Shown here piece by piece: positions 1 through 5,798 of a stretch of 14,527 nucleotides of DNA. Origin of the DNA: JAKZSU01 sp047517485 (lineage in GTDB: Bacteria; Pseudomonadota; Alphaproteobacteria; UBA7887); NCBI GenBank assembly GCA_047517485.1, contig JAKZSU010000048.1, positions 1 through 14,527 on the forward strand, given 5' to 3'. Numbering within the stretch: position 1 is the first letter of the stretch; each line of letters opens with the position of its first letter. Both the position numbers and the translations under genes were made by a program. The notes below the pieces were generated by a model. The model was not told where the DNA came from, made no database searches, and saw nothing but the letters and a program-made list of their open reading frames with translations.

Positions 1-114
1 GTGTTCATGAGCATCTCCTCGGAGAAACTCCGAAAAGTGCTCCATCCAATTCAAATCGACACCATGCATTTTCGCTTCAAACCCCGCAGAAATCCTGGCT
101 CTCAAAGCCAGCAC
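1..114 (-). other. possible partial ORF running off the left edge
   Basis: On the minus strand an open frame runs from a GTG at 114-112 to the left edge without a stop (38 codons). Its composition is protein-like, with a segment reading GFEAKMHGVDLNWMEHF. I recognise no family. It could be the start of a gene lying outside the window, the remnant of one, or chance. On the plus strand all three frames have stops between 120 and 144, so nothing on that strand crosses into the gene at 209. Confidence 0.2.
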
Positions 115-208
115 CGCTCAGTTAACCGGACAGCAGTGACATAAATTTCGACCTATCAAGCGGTTCGATCCCGACCTCAAGACTATCGCAGCTGACGGCG
201 CCAACAAC

Positions 209-814
209 TTGCGATCCGCCCTTGACCACATCGCTTCCGAGTGCGCCAAATTGAGCGGTGCTACCAACACCAAAAGCCTTTACTTCCCCTTCCGGCGCAC
301 CGCTGCCGAACTCGACAAGGTCATCGACGGCAAGGACCTGAGAGATGTCCCGTCTGAAATTCGTGCGTATATTCGTGCGCTCAATCCGTACAAGGGAGGG
401 AATGATCGCCTCTACGCGCTCACCCAAATCAGTGCTCTCAACAAACACTGGTCTCTCACGCCAATGTTCACCAACGTCCGCGGCATCCAAATCACACATC
501 CCGACAACGGGACGCGGATGATCGAAACACCTCACTGGCCCACAGGCCCGGAAGACGATCTCGTACTCTTCAGCAGCACCGAGGCGGACGAGAACTACCA
601 CCTCAGCATTTTGGCCAATGTAGGCTTTGATGAAATCGAAGGTCTGAACAAGGCCCACCCCGTGACCACGCTTCGCTATCTCGCGGGCGTGGTCAATGAT
701 GTCATCAATGACTGTGAATTTATCTGTCAACGACTGGGGCTCTTACAAAGAAGCGATCAAGGCTTGCCAAATTTCATTTTCGGGCCGAACACTCGTCCGG
801 GCGAAACGGATTGA
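209..814 (+). CDS. hypothetical protein, apparently N-terminally truncated (possible pseudogene)
   Basis: The only start available to this 201-residue frame is a TTG at 209. The protein carries a pattern I recall from proteobacterial hypothetical proteins of unknown function: NNLRSALDH near the start, an FPF segment, PYKGGNDRLYAL near residue 60 and LNKHW soon after. Family-like sequence (KRFDPDLKTIAADGANN) continues in frame upstream of the TTG back to about 143, where it meets an in-frame TGA at 137-139. No frame further upstream supplies the roughly 50 residues I would expect, so the gene has probably lost its 5' end. Its 3' end overlaps the convergent gene at 774-1370 by 41 bp. The protein has no signal peptide or membrane segment. 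Whether it is expressed from the TTG is uncertain. Confidence 0.55.
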   Translation: MRSALDHIASECAKLSGATNTKSLYFPFRRTAAELDKVIDGKDLRDVPSEIRAYIRALNPYKGGNDRLYALTQISALNKHWSLTPMFTNVRGIQITHPDNGTRMIETPHWPTGPEDDLVLFSSTEADENYHLSILANVGFDEIEGLNKAHPVTTLRYLAGVVNDVINDCEFICQRLGLLQRSDQGLPNFIFGPNTRPGETD

Positions 815-1370
815 CGATACGCCAGCCCCGGTCGACCTTGATCACACGAGTCCCGACGTAATCCGTGAAAAACGCCCCATTACTGACTTGAACCTCGAGT
901 CCCTCGTATGTCGGCTCCGCGTCCTCGGTTGATGGCAATAAGTAGACGAAATACGACTCGTGGCCATCGATGTCTTGGCATTCTCGGTAGTGAACGGCCC
1001 AGTTCTCGCCGCTACAGGTCAGAAGGAACGCAAAGACGCTAAAGGTTTGGCACCCAGGGACAGCGAGGTCGTCAGCGAACAAATACGCTTCATTGCCGCC
1101 GTTGCGGGGGAGCATTTGCCGGAAGGCGTCGCGGTTGACTGTGTAAAAAAGGTCTTTGATGTGGGCCGCCAGACCCCATAATTCGCATCGACGTTCCGTC
1201 AGATCCGGCGGCCTCGAGGCTTCGTCGCCTTGCCAATCGCAGAATCCGTCAATCCAAATAAGGTCTTTGGTCAATATGATCGAATTATCATCACTGTTCG
1301 CGGCAGAACATAATGCGGGAGCCAATGTCCACGCCGCGATTGCCAACCCTATGTAGATTTGAGCTTTCAT
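774..1370 (-). CDS. small secreted cysteine-rich protein, candidate periplasmic immunity protein
   Basis: A 198-residue protein with no family I recognise. It begins MKAQIYIGLAIAAWTLAPALCSAANS, a typical Sec signal peptide with a likely signal peptidase I cut after SAA (about residue 24). C21 is not in a valid lipobox because the preceding residue is Leu. The mature part has six cysteines (residues 44, 62, 107, 119, 131, 194), an even number suited to disulfides in the periplasm, and is rich in aromatic and acidic residues. Its ATG lies two bases after the stop of the M23 peptidase gene, so both are surely co-transcribed. A cytoplasmic wall hydrolase without a signal peptide, followed at once by a small exported protein, is the usual order of an effector and its immunity protein. 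That role is inference; a secreted accessory protein is the alternative. Confidence 0.75.
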   Translation of the reverse strand: MKAQIYIGLAIAAWTLAPALCSAANSDDNSIILTKDLIWIDGFCDWQGDEASRPPDLTERRCELWGLAAHIKDLFYTVNRDAFRQMLPRNGGNEAYLFADDLAVPGCQTFSVFAFLLTCSGENWAVHYRECQDIDGHESYFVYLLPSTEDAEPTYEGLEVQVSNGAFFTDYVGTRVIKVDRGWRIVNPFRPDECSARK

Positions 1371-1372
1371 TT

Positions 1373-2734
1373 CTAATTTGTGTACTGGAAGGATCCGAGC
1401 TGATTGGCGATCGGATCAATTCGAGGGCCGTCGACGCGGCCGCTTGTTCTAACGGTCCCGTTCAGGACATAGCCATAGTGAAGATGTGCATGCCTGGTCC
1501 CACTTTGGTCTGAAATCGCAATTTTTTCACCAGCCACAACTGCCTGCCAAACTACAACGTTCGCACTGACATGAGCATACAGGCCAAATCCTCCGCTGGT
1601 ATATTCTATGGCCACATGTCCGGCGCCCGCAGCCACGTAAACGCCCACGACAGTACCGTCTTCTACCGCATATATGCTGTCATTGAGGCGGGCCCGAATG
1701 TCGACACCTCCGTGCGGGTCCGTCCGATTTACGGTGGAGTTAAACGGGTCTGTCACCACCAAATGATCCGTCGGCCAGGCTAAATTTCCGCTCATATGTG
1801 GCGCCGTGGGCGTACCGGCAACAGGCGTCTGCTGCGATTGCGCGAGGACAATTGGAGACTGCCGTATCTTTTGCCCCAGGGCCGGCGCTAGGAAATCGAA
1901 CACCGATACAATCGCCTCGAAGTCGTCCTTATTACTGTCATCCAGCCCGCCTTCCAGCAATCTCGCGCAACCGGCGATGCAGGTTTGGCTGAGTTGATCG
2001 GTCGGGCGTGCCGTCAGGCCGAAGGTCTCCATCGCTTCGGGGGTGAGCACGGGCGCGCCGTGGAGCGGCTGGTATACCCGCATCGAGGTGAGTTCGATCA
2101 GGGCGCCGTCGCGGGGTTGGGCCACGGCGCGCCAGGTTGGATTGCCTTGGGCTACTCGGGCGAGGTTGCGCGCCACTTCGGCCGGGACCGAGCCGTTTTT
2201 CTGGAACCGCGTGCCGCCGGCGTCGAGCCATTCGATGTCGGGGACACCGAGGCGGGCGCGGAAGCGGCCGTCGGCGGTGACCGCGGCGTCTTCGAGTTCG
2301 ACCCCTAGGCCGAACGATTGGGCGGACCGTTTGGCGATCGCCGCGAGTGCGGTGCGCTCGGCCTTGGGAAACGGCGATGCCTCGGCGGCCTTGGCGACTT
2401 CGGCGAAGCGCTTGACCCGTCCCGGGGTTCGCCAGACCGCGGCGGTGCTGGCGACCGCGCGCATGTTCTTGTGGGTGTGCGGTAGTGCACCTTCCAGTTT
2501 GTTGGTGTCAGCGCCCGACTGGGCGATACGCCCGGTTACTTGGGCCCGCGCGGCTTGCTGGAAGGCACAGATCGCCTCATCGAGCGCCGGCGACTTGCGG
2601 CCATCGATACGGCCTTTCCAGAACCCGCGCCCCGCGCCGGGGAGATTGGCGTTGGTTAGCGCGGCCTGGACTACCGCCACGTCGTGCACCCGATTGTTGC
2701 CACCTTGCCCGACCGTTCCTGTCAAAATCGGCAT
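1373..2734 (-). CDS. peptidoglycan-binding M23 metallopeptidase, candidate cell-wall effector
   Basis: A 453-residue protein. Residues 6-85 look like a PG_binding_1 domain; the opening GTVGQGGNNRVHDVAVVQAAL resembles domains often found on type VI secretion cargo effectors. Residues 90-300 are unassigned. Residues 320-440 form an M23 (LytM/lysostaphin) peptidase domain with the zinc motif HxxxD (H341, D345), the catalytic YAH (H388) and HLH (H417, H419), so the active site seems intact. M23 enzymes cut peptide cross-links of peptidoglycan. No signal peptide or membrane segment is visible, so export needs another route. The ATG at 2734 has an AGGGG Shine-Dalgarno nine bases upstream (2744-2748). 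GC is 63-78% in 60-base blocks over 1981-2460 but about 45-63% in blocks over 1501-1980, suggesting the C-terminal module has a different history. The exported gene at 1370 follows by two bases. Confidence 0.88.
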   Translation of the reverse strand: MPILTGTVGQGGNNRVHDVAVVQAALTNANLPGAGRGFWKGRIDGRKSPALDEAICAFQQAARAQVTGRIAQSGADTNKLEGALPHTHKNMRAVASTAAVWRTPGRVKRFAEVAKAAEASPFPKAERTALAAIAKRSAQSFGLGVELEDAAVTADGRFRARLGVPDIEWLDAGGTRFQKNGSVPAEVARNLARVAQGNPTWRAVAQPRDGALIELTSMRVYQPLHGAPVLTPEAMETFGLTARPTDQLSQTCIAGCARLLEGGLDDSNKDDFEAIVSVFDFLAPALGQKIRQSPIVLAQSQQTPVAGTPTAPHMSGNLAWPTDHLVVTDPFNSTVNRTDPHGGVDIRARLNDSIYAVEDGTVVGVYVAAGAGHVAIEYTSGGFGLYAHVSANVVVWQAVVAGEKIAISDQSGTRHAHLHYGYVLNGTVRTSGRVDGPRIDPIANQLGSFQYTN

Positions 2735-2781
2735 ATCGTATTACCCCTATGGATTGTATTTTCAAAATTATTTCGTCGCGC

Positions 2782-2810
2782 CCATATTGGTGCGTCCCCA
2801 TCAATGTCAA
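2782..2810 (-). promoter_or_regulatory. weak candidate promoter of the M23 gene
   Basis: On the minus strand a perfect TTGACA (2810-2805) is followed after 17 bases by ATATGG (2787-2782), a poor -10. It lies 48 bases before the M23 start in a stretch (2740-2890) clearly richer in A and T than its surroundings. Only the -35 is convincing. Confidence 0.25.
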
Positions 2811-2917
2811 CGATATGTTTTCAAAAAACTTCGGGCAAACTGGCTTATAGTCGACCATTTATCGGATAATATGTTGATTATTAAAGATTAAATTCGGCCC
2901 GCCCAATTGCCAAACCA

Positions 2918-2938
2918 CCCCAAGAAATATTCTTGGGG
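2918..2938. repeat. perfect 9-bp inverted repeat between the rutE-like gene and the M23 gene
   Basis: CCCCAAGAA and TTCTTGGGG flank a three-base ATA. The site lies 88 bp after the rutE-like stop and about 180 bp before the M23 start (both minus strand). It could be a terminator stem for rutE, although no T-run follows on the minus strand, or an operator for the M23 unit. The rest of the 291-bp gap (2735-3025) holds AT-rich DNA and a 12-bp palindrome GCTCGGCCGAGC at 3012-3023, just after the rutE stop. I see no gene there. Confidence 0.55.
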
Positions 2939-3025
2939 ACACTAGGAACCACCTGTTATTGATTTGGATACGGCGCTAGAGCCGGGGCGTGCGGCGTGAT
3001 AGTGTGACTCTGCTCGGCCGAGCGG

Positions 3026-3616
3026 TCAGAGAATTTGACAGATTTCGTCGAAATCGAAGCGGGGATTGCGCGGCGGCAGGCTGGTTTGGTCGCCGTGGCC
3101 GATATTGCACAGGAAATTCGAGCGAAACGTGGTGTCTGCGAAGAAGGATTCGTCGACTCCGGCGTTGTCAAAACCCGACATCGGGCCGCAGTCGAAGCCC
3201 AGCGCGCGGGCGGCGATGAGGAAATACGCGCCTTGAAGACTGCCGTTGCGGAACGCCGAGGTGCGGATGTGCTGGTCCTTGCCCTCGAACCAGGGCCGCG
3301 CGTTGTCGTGCGGGAACAGCTTATCGAGATGTTCATAAAACGCGAGGTCGTGGGCGATAATCGCGGTCACCGGCGCGCGCATGGTTTTATCCGCATTGCC
3401 GGCCGAGAGATGCGGCTTGAGCCGCTTTTTGGCCTCGCCGGCGCGTAGGAATACAAAGCGGGCCGGGCACGAATTGGCCGTCGTCGGGCCCATTTTCGCG
3501 AGATCGAATATCGCCCGCAGATCGGCGTCGGTGACCGGCGTATCCTGCCAGTCGTTATGGGTTCGAGCGTTGCGAAAAATAATATCGAGCGCGTCGTCGT
3601 CGAGGCGGCGGTCCAC
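3026..3616 (-). CDS. rutE: RutE/HadB-like nitroreductase family protein (putative malonic semialdehyde reductase)
   Basis: At 196 residues the length matches RutE. Family motifs are RTHNDW (18-23), KMGPTTANSCPARFVF (41-56, FMN-binding region) and RNGSLQGAYFLIAARALGFD (123-142) followed by CGPMSGFD. RutE is a cytosolic FMN enzyme that reduces malonic semialdehyde to 3-hydroxypropionate, late in the Rut pyrimidine-degradation pathway. No other rut gene is nearby, so the substrate here may be another aldehyde or quinone. The start is a GTG at 3616 with GGGAG six bases upstream (3623-3627). The gene stands alone: about 700 bp of repeats lie upstream and 291 bp of AT-rich DNA downstream. Confidence 0.85.
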   Translation of the reverse strand: MDRRLDDDALDIIFRNARTHNDWQDTPVTDADLRAIFDLAKMGPTTANSCPARFVFLRAGEAKKRLKPHLSAGNADKTMRAPVTAIIAHDLAFYEHLDKLFPHDNARPWFEGKDQHIRTSAFRNGSLQGAYFLIAARALGFDCGPMSGFDNAGVDESFFADTTFRSNFLCNIGHGDQTSLPPRNPRFDFDEICQIL

Positions 3617-3718
3617 GGTTGTCTCCCTCGGTGCGGAAAATTGCCGGGACTGTATAGCACCGCCGGCGGGCGGGCGCGGGATTTAGGGCGGTGATGTCGC
3701 CGCCGAAAAGTTCTCCCC

Positions 3719-3736
3719 CCCCTCGCGGCGGAGGGG
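3719..3736. repeat. small GC-rich inverted repeat upstream of the rutE-like gene
   Basis: CCCCTC (3719-3724) and GAGGGG (3731-3736) pair around GCGGCG. On the plus strand TAATTT follows. It lies about 100 bp upstream of the rutE-like start. It could be a weak terminator or simple-sequence noise. The remaining DNA at 3617-3795 holds no gene that I can support. Confidence 0.25.
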
Positions 3737-3796
3737 TAATTTAGCGAAGTGGCGTTACCTCGATCGGGGTGAACGAGACTGTGTTCCGCGTGGTTT

Positions 3797-4280
3797 TAAA
3801 GGGCGTTCACGCGCCACGCAGGCTGCCTCGCATAGGCTCGGGCGCGCGGTCGCGCTTGCCGTTCGCTCTGCTCACGGGCGCTGGTGCCGGCTGGATGGTG
3901 TGGGAGACTGGGTTCTGGTTTTTTGAGGGCGTTCACGCGCCACGCAAGCTGGCCTCGCATAGGCTCGGGCGCGCGGTCGCGCTTGCCGTGAGCGAAGCTC
4001 ACGGGCGCTGGTGCCGACTGGATGATGTGGGAGACCGGGGTCCCTTGTTCTTGAGGGCGTTCACTCGCCACGCGGGCTGCCTCGCATTAGCTCGGGCGCG
4101 CGGTCGCGCTTGCCGTGAGCGAAGCTCACGGGCGCTGGTGGGGTCTGGATAATGGGGGTGACTGGGTTCCGGTTTTTTTAAGGGCGTTCACGCGCCACGC
4201 GGGCTGCCTCGCATTAGCTCGGGCGCGCTTGCCGCCCTGGCGGGCGGGGGCGTCAGTGTTATAGGGCGTTCATTCGCCAG
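3797..4280 (+). repeat. tandem cluster of about 127-bp modular repeats (four copies plus a degenerate fifth)
   Basis: Each unit opens with GGGCGTTCAC, at 3801, 3927, 4055 and 4182, with a degenerate GGGCGTTCAT at 4264; spacings are 126, 128, 127 and 82 bp. A core of about 60 bp follows, including CGCCACGC, GCTGCCTCGCAT, GCTCGGGCGCGCGG and TCGCGCTTGCCG. Next is a hairpin slot: CCGTGAGC-GAA-GCTCACGG in copies 2 (3986-4004) and 3 (4113-4131), a decayed form in copy 1 and a CCGCC/GGCGG form in copy 4. Copies 1-3 then share a tail containing GGCGCTGGT and CTGGAT. Copy 4 is shorter. The cluster fills most of the gap between nfu and rutE, and the same core recurs at 14301-14527. Open frames across it merely read the repeats. 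Confidence 0.9.
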
Positions 4281-4313
4281 CCGAGCCGTGCTAATGCGGC
4301 TTGGGTGTTGGCC

Positions 4314-4880
4314 TTACATTACCGCGCGGACTTCTTGGACCTCGGGGACGTAGTGGCGCAGCATGTTTTCGATGCCGTGCTTGAGGGTCGCGGTCGAGCT
4401 CGGGCAGCCGGCGCAGGCGCCGAACATTTCGAGCATCACGACGCCGTTCTCGTAGCCGTGAAAGATGATGTCGCCGCCGTCCTGGGCAACCGCCGGGCGG
4501 ACCCGGGTATCGAGCAGTTCCTTGATCTGCTCGACGATCTCGGCGTCCGCGCCGGAAACCTCCGCCGCTTCGGCGGGCGCCGTGGCGGCGGCCTCGTTCA
4601 TGATCGGCGCGCCGGAGACGTAATGCTCCATGATCACGCCGAGGACCGAGGGCTTGAGGATTTGCCATTCCGCCGGTTCGGTCTTGGACACCGAAATAAA
4701 GTCGAAGCCGAGAAAAACCCCGGTCACCCCATCGATCGCGAACAGGCGTTCTGCCAGCGGCGAGCCGGCGGCCGCGGCGGCCGCATCGGTGAAGTTAGCG
4801 GTGGCATTCGGCAGCACGTCCTCGCCGGGGAGGAACTTCATCGTCGCCGGATTGGGAGTCGGCTCGGTCTGAATAAACAT
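4314..4880 (-). CDS. nfu: NifU-family (Nfu) iron-sulfur cluster scaffold/carrier
   Basis: 188 residues from the ATG at 4880 (MFIQTEPTPNPATMKF, the typical family start), with AAGGT seven bases upstream (4888-4892). A longer in-frame start at 4910 would add ten unconserved residues. Residues 1-90 form the Nfu N-terminal domain (FLPG near 16-19). A short Ala-rich linker follows. Residues 112-185 form the NifU C-terminal domain with VRPAVAQDGGDI and the cluster-binding GACAGCP (C156, C159). Such proteins hold a [4Fe-4S] cluster at a dimer interface and hand it to target enzymes in the cytosol. The gene lies 135 bp downstream of usp on the same strand. SoeA and SoeB in this window are [4Fe-4S] proteins, but a specific link is only inferred. 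Confidence 0.93.
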   Translation of the reverse strand: MFIQTEPTPNPATMKFLPGEDVLPNATANFTDAAAAAAGSPLAERLFAIDGVTGVFLGFDFISVSKTEPAEWQILKPSVLGVIMEHYVSGAPIMNEAAATAPAEAAEVSGADAEIVEQIKELLDTRVRPAVAQDGGDIIFHGYENGVVMLEMFGACAGCPSSTATLKHGIENMLRHYVPEVQEVRAVM

Positions 4881-4915
4881 CGGTCGCACCTTATCAAAAA
4901 TCGGGCGCACGCAAG

Positions 4916-4934
4916 CCCAAGTGCATTACTTGGG
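4916..4934. repeat. 7-bp inverted repeat upstream of nfu
   Basis: CCCAAGT-GCATT-ACTTGGG lies between usp and nfu, 36 bp upstream of the nfu start. No T-run follows on the minus strand, so an operator or leader structure is as likely as a usp terminator. Confidence 0.35.
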
Positions 4935-5015
4935 TATTTGTCGCCCGCCGTCAAGCGATGGACGCTATTCCAAGCTCGGTTTCTCGTGCAAATGCATGGA
5001 TTTCGCGCCCGCGCC

Positions 5016-5504
5016 TCACGTTATGTTGACCAATTGCTCATCGGTCAGATTGCCCGGCACGATGGTCAGCGGAATGCGCAGGCGCTTGGTCAGCTCGTCG
5101 CCGAGCTTGCGGACCAGATCGTTCGAGCCCTCTTCCTCGGGCGCGGCGCCGAGGACGAGAATATTGATCGACGGGTCTTCGTCGATGAGTTTGAGGATCT
5201 CGTCGCTGCGCCGGCCCTCGCGAAACACCAGAATCGGGCGAATCTCGGCGTAGTCGTGGACTTCGGCGGCGAGGTCGTTGAGCAATTGCTCGGCTTCCTC
5301 GCGCTGCTCCTCCTCCATCAGCTTCTCGACCGCGACCCAATGTTGGAAATCGGCGGGCTCGATGACGTAGAGGAGGACCACGGCGCCGTCACAATTGCGC
5401 GCGCGCAAACAGGCAAAGCGCAGCGCGACCCGGCAGTCCGGGCTGTCATCGACACAGACCAGGAACTTGACCCGTCCGGCGACGTGCTTTTCGATCTCGG
5501 TCAT
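5016..5504 (-). CDS. universal stress protein (UspA family)
   Basis: 162 residues from the ATG at 5504 (MTEIEKHVAGRVKFLVCVDD). Longer in-frame starts read into the neighbouring inverted-repeat element and are rejected. It has a single Usp domain: the first strand is FLVCVDDSP (14-22), then LLYVIEPADFQHW (44-56), then ILVLGAAPEEEG (115-126) and a final IPLTIVPG (144-151). The usual G2xG9xG(S/T) ATP-binding pattern is not clearly present, so it may be of the non-ATP-binding kind. It is a cytosolic protein whose family is linked to stress survival. In my recollection, related Usp genes commonly sit between trpS and nfu in alphaproteobacteria. The MITE-like element ends seven bases upstream of the start codon, and no good Shine-Dalgarno is visible, so the element end forms most of the 5' leader. 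Confidence 0.9.
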   Translation of the reverse strand: MTEIEKHVAGRVKFLVCVDDSPDCRVALRFACLRARNCDGAVVLLYVIEPADFQHWVAVEKLMEEEQREEAEQLLNDLAAEVHDYAEIRPILVFREGRRSDEILKLIDEDPSINILVLGAAPEEEGSNDLVRKLGDELTKRLRIPLTIVPGNLTDEQLVNIT

Positions 5505-5511
5505 ACGCCAT

Positions 5512-5798
5512 ATACCAAGGGTGAGTGATACTGACCCATTTGATGGCCCGAGGTGGCTTTCCGGGTAGGCGCGCCGCGCCGCGCGATGCGGTGCCATCGG
5601 GCAAGCGGCGCCAGCTGCCCGGAAAGCCACCTCGGGCCACCGCAGGCCGGTCTGCCCAGGGAGCACGAGTCGTCGCTGGATGCGCAGGTCGCCTGTCTTG
5701 GGGCCGCTTGACGTGGGGTCGCACGACGGCGCGCCCCGCTCCTATCCAGCGACGAAAATCGATCGGTCAAATGGGTCATTATCAATCACCCTTGGTAT
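5512..5798. mobile_element. MITE-like element with 32-bp terminal inverted repeats and nested hairpins
   Basis: The ends at 5512-5543 and 5767-5798 are inverted repeats matching at 30 of 32 positions; the outer tip is ATACCAAGGGTGA. Inside are a perfect 22-bp inverted repeat (5544-5565 with 5618-5639) and an 11-12-bp one (CGTCGCTGGAT at 5671-5681 with ATCCAGCGACG at 5744-5754). The element is too short for a transposase, and its open frames on both strands only follow the GC-rich palindromes. It exactly fills the gap between the TIGR02186 gene, whose stop codon shares base 5798, and the usp start at 5504. TA dinucleotides at 5513-5514 and 5796-5797 would fit a TA-targeting, IS630/mariner-like mobiliser, but the duplication cannot be told apart from the repeat itself. 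The mobiliser is not in this window. Confidence 0.75.
5544..5639. repeat. perfect 22-bp inverted repeat inside the MITE-like element
   Basis: The left arm (5544-5565) begins TGGCCCGAGGTGG and the right arm (5618-5639) is its exact reverse complement, ending CCACCTCGGGCCA. The 52-base loop has further small self-complementary parts, such as GATG/CATC near 5585-5598 and GGCGC/GCGCC. In RNA from either strand it would form a long, stable stem. Confidence 0.9.

Noticed and set aside
122..730. 202-codon minus-strand frame opposite the gene at 209-814
   Set aside because: The plus-strand frame carries the recognisable NNLRSALDH and PYKGGND motifs; the minus frame has none.
774..1370. Lipoprotein signal at C21 of the small secreted protein
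   Set aside because: The residues before the cysteine are P-A-L; a lipobox needs Gly, Ala or Ser directly before it, so signal peptidase I cleavage is more likely.
1..2955. Type VI secretion structural genes beside the M23 gene
   Set aside because: None of the flanking genes resembles vgrG, hcp, paar or tss; the secretion route of the effector candidate is not shown by this window.
3769..4152. 127-codon plus-strand open frame across the repeat cluster
   Set aside because: It only reads successive copies of the repeat (GVHAPR recurring), has no domain and no ribosome-binding site, and the other repeat cluster gives similar spurious frames.
3797..4280. CRISPR array
   Set aside because: Unit lengths of about 82-128 bp, conserved sequence over most of the unit and no unique spacers of uniform length; no cas genes in the window.
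4305..5528. Long plus-strand open frame (407 codons) opposite nfu and usp
   Set aside because: It is antisense to two well-recognised genes; the peptide is rich in His, Arg, Asp and Gly as expected from the reverse of GC-rich coding DNA.
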